Shown in pieces: positions 62,249-64,000 of a stretch of 64,000 nucleotides of DNA. Location of the stretch: positions 1 through 64,000 of the forward strand of contig CALVNS010000013.1 in NCBI GenBank assembly GCA_944349855.1, in the 5' to 3' direction. The translations under genes and the position numbers were made by a program. Numbering within the stretch: position 1 is the stretch's first letter; each line of letters starts with the position of its first letter. The notes below the pieces were generated by a model. That model was not told where the DNA came from and searched no databases. It saw only the letters and a list, made by a program, of their open reading frames with translations. The stretch is from an uncultured Eubacteriales bacterium (GTDB lineage: Bacteria; Bacillota; Clostridia; Christensenellales; Aristaeellaceae).

Positions 62249-62771
62249 CTTGGTATTCCCTCCCGTCTGATTGGAGCAAGCCGCCCATCACGCCGAAACG
62301 TCTGGCACGCCTTGATTGTCTGCTATATTCGATATATCCTGTCCAAATCCCTCTTTTTTTGATAGTTTCAACAATTTTTTTCACAAACTTGTGAAGGCCT
62401 GTCCGCATTTTTCCATCGCGCGGGCGTTGGAGCCCGCCAATCCCGTTCTGCCTTCCGCTTTTCGGGGGCACTCAACGCCATGAAGGGAGAAGAGGGGACT
62501 CGCCAAGGGTCTTCCCGCAAAAGATCGTTCCATCCGACGCAGCAGGAGAAGGCCAGACGCAAGGAAAAAAGGCTGCGGCGCGCGATCGGAAGGCCGCATC
62601 CATCACGTGCCTGTTGCAGCCGTAGCTGAAGGCGATTTCGCTTGCGCTGCCGGTGAGCCCGGGGGAACAGACTGCCAACTTTGGGGGCTTGGCATGGGTC
62701 CTTTGCGTCTTCTCGTCTGCTCTCCGCGCGAGAACGTCCGTCCAAAACGGTTGTACGTTCGTCGTGCCGCC
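62249..62771. other. gene-free stretch next to the acquired amidohydrolase
   Basis: No reading frame here has a ribosome binding site or recognisable product. Short frames (for example 62368-62745 on the minus strand) are Arg/Ser/Ala-rich noise. AT-rich T-runs occur at 62351-62385, likely the EAL promoter area. The central part is mixed in composition and may be a remnant of a repeat or former gene. Confidence 0.5.
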
Positions 62772-63608
62772 TTATCCCAATAAATCTTTTGTGTTCCCAT
62801 ATGCAATTCTTTCAGCTTCTTCCGCCGTAAAATCCATTTGGTTCAGCATATCAAAGTAGGCATTGTATATTCCATCGGGCTGCAACACGCGGTTATCGGG
62901 ATAGTCCGTAGCAAACAGCAATCTATCCACACCGAACGCTCGCAGTATTTCATTGGTTTTTGCAATGCCAAAGGTGCGCACATAGTCCGGGAGAATCGCA
63001 GACATATCCACATAACATCCGATTGAGCGCAAACGCGCCCACTGAAACCCTCCCATGTGTGAAACGATCAGCTTCAAATCGGGGTAGCGTTCTGCCACCT
63101 TAACAATGCGTTCCGTTGCGGAGACATCATGCTCTTCGTTTGGATACGAATGAATTGCAATGGGAATATGCCGTTGTTGCGCCAATGTGAAAATTGGGTT
63201 ATTATACGCATCATCCAGAGCGATCCCGGTATTGTTGGGGTGGATTTTGATGCCGTCCAAGCCATAGCTGTCAATGGCTTGGATGATTGCATCTACGGAT
63301 TGCGCAGGGGTGTTCCGTGTGTCGACGTCAGCAAAGGCATAGAACTTATCGGGATATTGGTTCTTCATGGCCCGCAGATTTTGATGGACCGCATGAACCG
63401 TAAATTCCATCGACATGAGCCACGAGTCATTCAACGGCATAATGATCGCTTTTTCGATATGCAGTTCATCCATCATGCTACGGTATTGCTTCAGATCCGC
63501 GTAGCGCCAAACATCCTCAGCATTGGGGTTGGCTTCATGTACCGCATCCGGCAATATATGAATATGTGCATCCATTTTTTTGAGTTCTTTCCAATTTGTA
63601 AACGCCAT
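62772..63608 (-). CDS. amidohydrolase family 2 protein (metal-dependent hydrolase)
   Basis: A 278-residue TIM-barrel hydrolase. The HxH metal motif is MDAHIHI (residues 12-18); later ligands lie in GIKIHPN, AIHSYPNEEHD, LIVSHMGG and LLFATDYP (Asp). The family covers decarboxylases and hydrolases of small aromatic or sugar acids, so the substrate is not deducible. RBS GGGGGAT. GC content is visibly far below the genes to the left and codon use differs, which suggests recent transfer. A 17-base palindrome lies 29 bases upstream. Confidence 0.82.
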   Translation of the reverse strand: MAFTNWKELKKMDAHIHILPDAVHEANPNAEDVWRYADLKQYRSMMDELHIEKAIIMPLNDSWLMSMEFTVHAVHQNLRAMKNQYPDKFYAFADVDTRNTPAQSVDAIIQAIDSYGLDGIKIHPNNTGIALDDAYNNPIFTLAQQRHIPIAIHSYPNEEHDVSATERIVKVAERYPDLKLIVSHMGGFQWARLRSIGCYVDMSAILPDYVRTFGIAKTNEILRAFGVDRLLFATDYPDNRVLQPDGIYNAYFDMLNQMDFTAEEAERIAYGNTKDLLG

Positions 63609-63636
63609 AGCGATCCCCCATTATCTGATTTCGTCA

Positions 63637-63653
63637 GGCTAAAGCGCTTAGCC
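63637..63653. promoter_or_regulatory. palindrome before the amidohydrolase gene
   Basis: GGCTAAAGCGCTTAGCC: arms GGCTAA and TTAGCC around AGCGC. It could be an operator for an unseen regulator. The rest of 63609-63818 has no gene I can support. Confidence 0.35.
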
Positions 63654-63818
63654 GTTTTGAAACAGCCAGCCGCTCAGCATGCTCAAAGTCTTTCTGCCGG
63701 CTCTTCGGAAAATAGTTCAGAGAAGCCCCTCATGAGGCCCCTGTATTTTGAAATCTCAAGGCCCAGTATGCCACAGCCCCGTGCCGCGCTCACCCCTGCA
63801 ACGCTCCCGCATATGCAA

Positions 63819-63850
63819 GAAAGCGCCCAGACGCATGTCTGGGCGCTTTC
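63819..63850 (-). terminator. terminator of the rRNA operon
   Basis: GAAAGCGCCCAGAC, GCAT, exact complement, followed on the minus strand by TTG-rich sequence. It lies 10 bases past the 3' end of the 5S gene. Confidence 0.8.
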
Positions 63851-63860
63851 TCTTGTGGGA

Positions 63861-63976
63861 TCCGGCAGCGACCTACTCTCCCGGGCCGTCTCCAGCCAAG
63901 TACCATCGGCGCACAAGGGCTTAACTTCTGTGTTCGGTATGGGAACAGGTGGATCCCCTTCGCCATTGCCACCGGA
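63861..63976 (-). rRNA. rrf: 5S ribosomal RNA
   Basis: About 116 bases on the minus strand with the universal 5S core (CACCTGTTCCCATACCGAAC and GAAGTTAAGC) and matched ends TCCGGTGGC / GCTGCCGGA that form helix I. Transcription runs leftward, so 23S and 16S genes should lie to the right of the window. Confidence 0.95.
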
Positions 63977-64000
63977 AGTCCTGCGGGCCTCGGAGCTTCC

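Noticed and set aside
62368..62745. 125-codon minus-strand frame and neighbours in the gene-free stretch
   Set aside because: Arg/Ser-rich, several overlapping frames, no ribosome binding site and no known domain.
63683..63972. Small minus-strand frames overlapping the 5S rRNA gene
   Set aside because: They read through the 5S gene and its terminator, so they are not translated.
1..64000. tRNA genes, transposases and integrases
   Set aside because: None recognised by eye on either strand; a covariance-model scan would be needed to exclude a tRNA, and I cannot run one here.

Overview
The window looks like the chromosome of a GC-rich, anaerobic, carbohydrate-using member of the Clostridia, probably a gut organism. 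This rests on strong AGGAGG ribosome binding sites, a T-box leader on serS, a CtsR-type operator before hsp20, HPr kinase, a noc gene next to rsmG, a GntR/LacI-type sugar repressor, and three importers of the LplB/YtcP/YtcQ type. No 16S gene is present, so the placement is an inference. Base composition is high almost throughout. The exceptions are the first ~420 bases and ~62.3-63.8 kb, both clearly more AT-rich and probably acquired.

Layout. 0-6.7 kb: a phage-holin-like fragment, an AraC regulator, a GH2 glycosidase, a secreted WG-repeat protein with zinc ribbons, an SGNH esterase and a cupin regulator. 6.8-11.9 kb: a ferrous iron locus (two feoA, feoB with an extra extracytoplasmic insert, a tiny Cys-rich membrane protein, two DtxR-family regulators, a DUF2325 gene). 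Five 18-bp palindromes of one geometry (GTTAG-N6-CTAAC core) mark it as one regulon. 12-19.9 kb: a degenerate GH2 protein, a Nudix hydrolase, a 1487-residue surface protein with 31 PVPET units, about eight SH3-like modules and a collagen-like tail, then thioredoxin.

20-27.4 kb: an operon for import and desulfation of a sulfated glycan (membrane AraC regulator, two permeases, binding protein, sulfatase). 27.6-31.7 kb: a three-gene phosphorelay (REC-HD-GYP, HPt, hybrid histidine kinase) that should feed cyclic-di-GMP turnover. 31.8-34.3 kb: an M19 dipeptidase and T-box-controlled serS. 34.3-42.3 kb: a second sugar importer with a divergent membrane AraC regulator, a TIM-barrel isomerase and a Gfo/Idh/MocA dehydrogenase. 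42.4-50.2 kb: a third importer with a metallo-beta-lactamase-fold hydrolase and an S9 peptidase, facing a GntR/LacI-type repressor whose likely operators are visible.

50.3-61.3 kb is mostly housekeeping: hisC, hprK, a ROK glucokinase, then a leftward cluster SNF2 helicase - HAD phosphatase - radC - ydcF - rsmG - noc, and an hsp20 under a CtsR box. 61.4-64 kb holds a degenerate EAL protein, a gene-free stretch, an AT-rich amidohydrolase and a 5S rRNA gene transcribed leftward (the end of an rRNA operon lying to the right).

None of the three sugar importers has an ATPase gene here, so they presumably share an MsmX-like ATPase encoded elsewhere.
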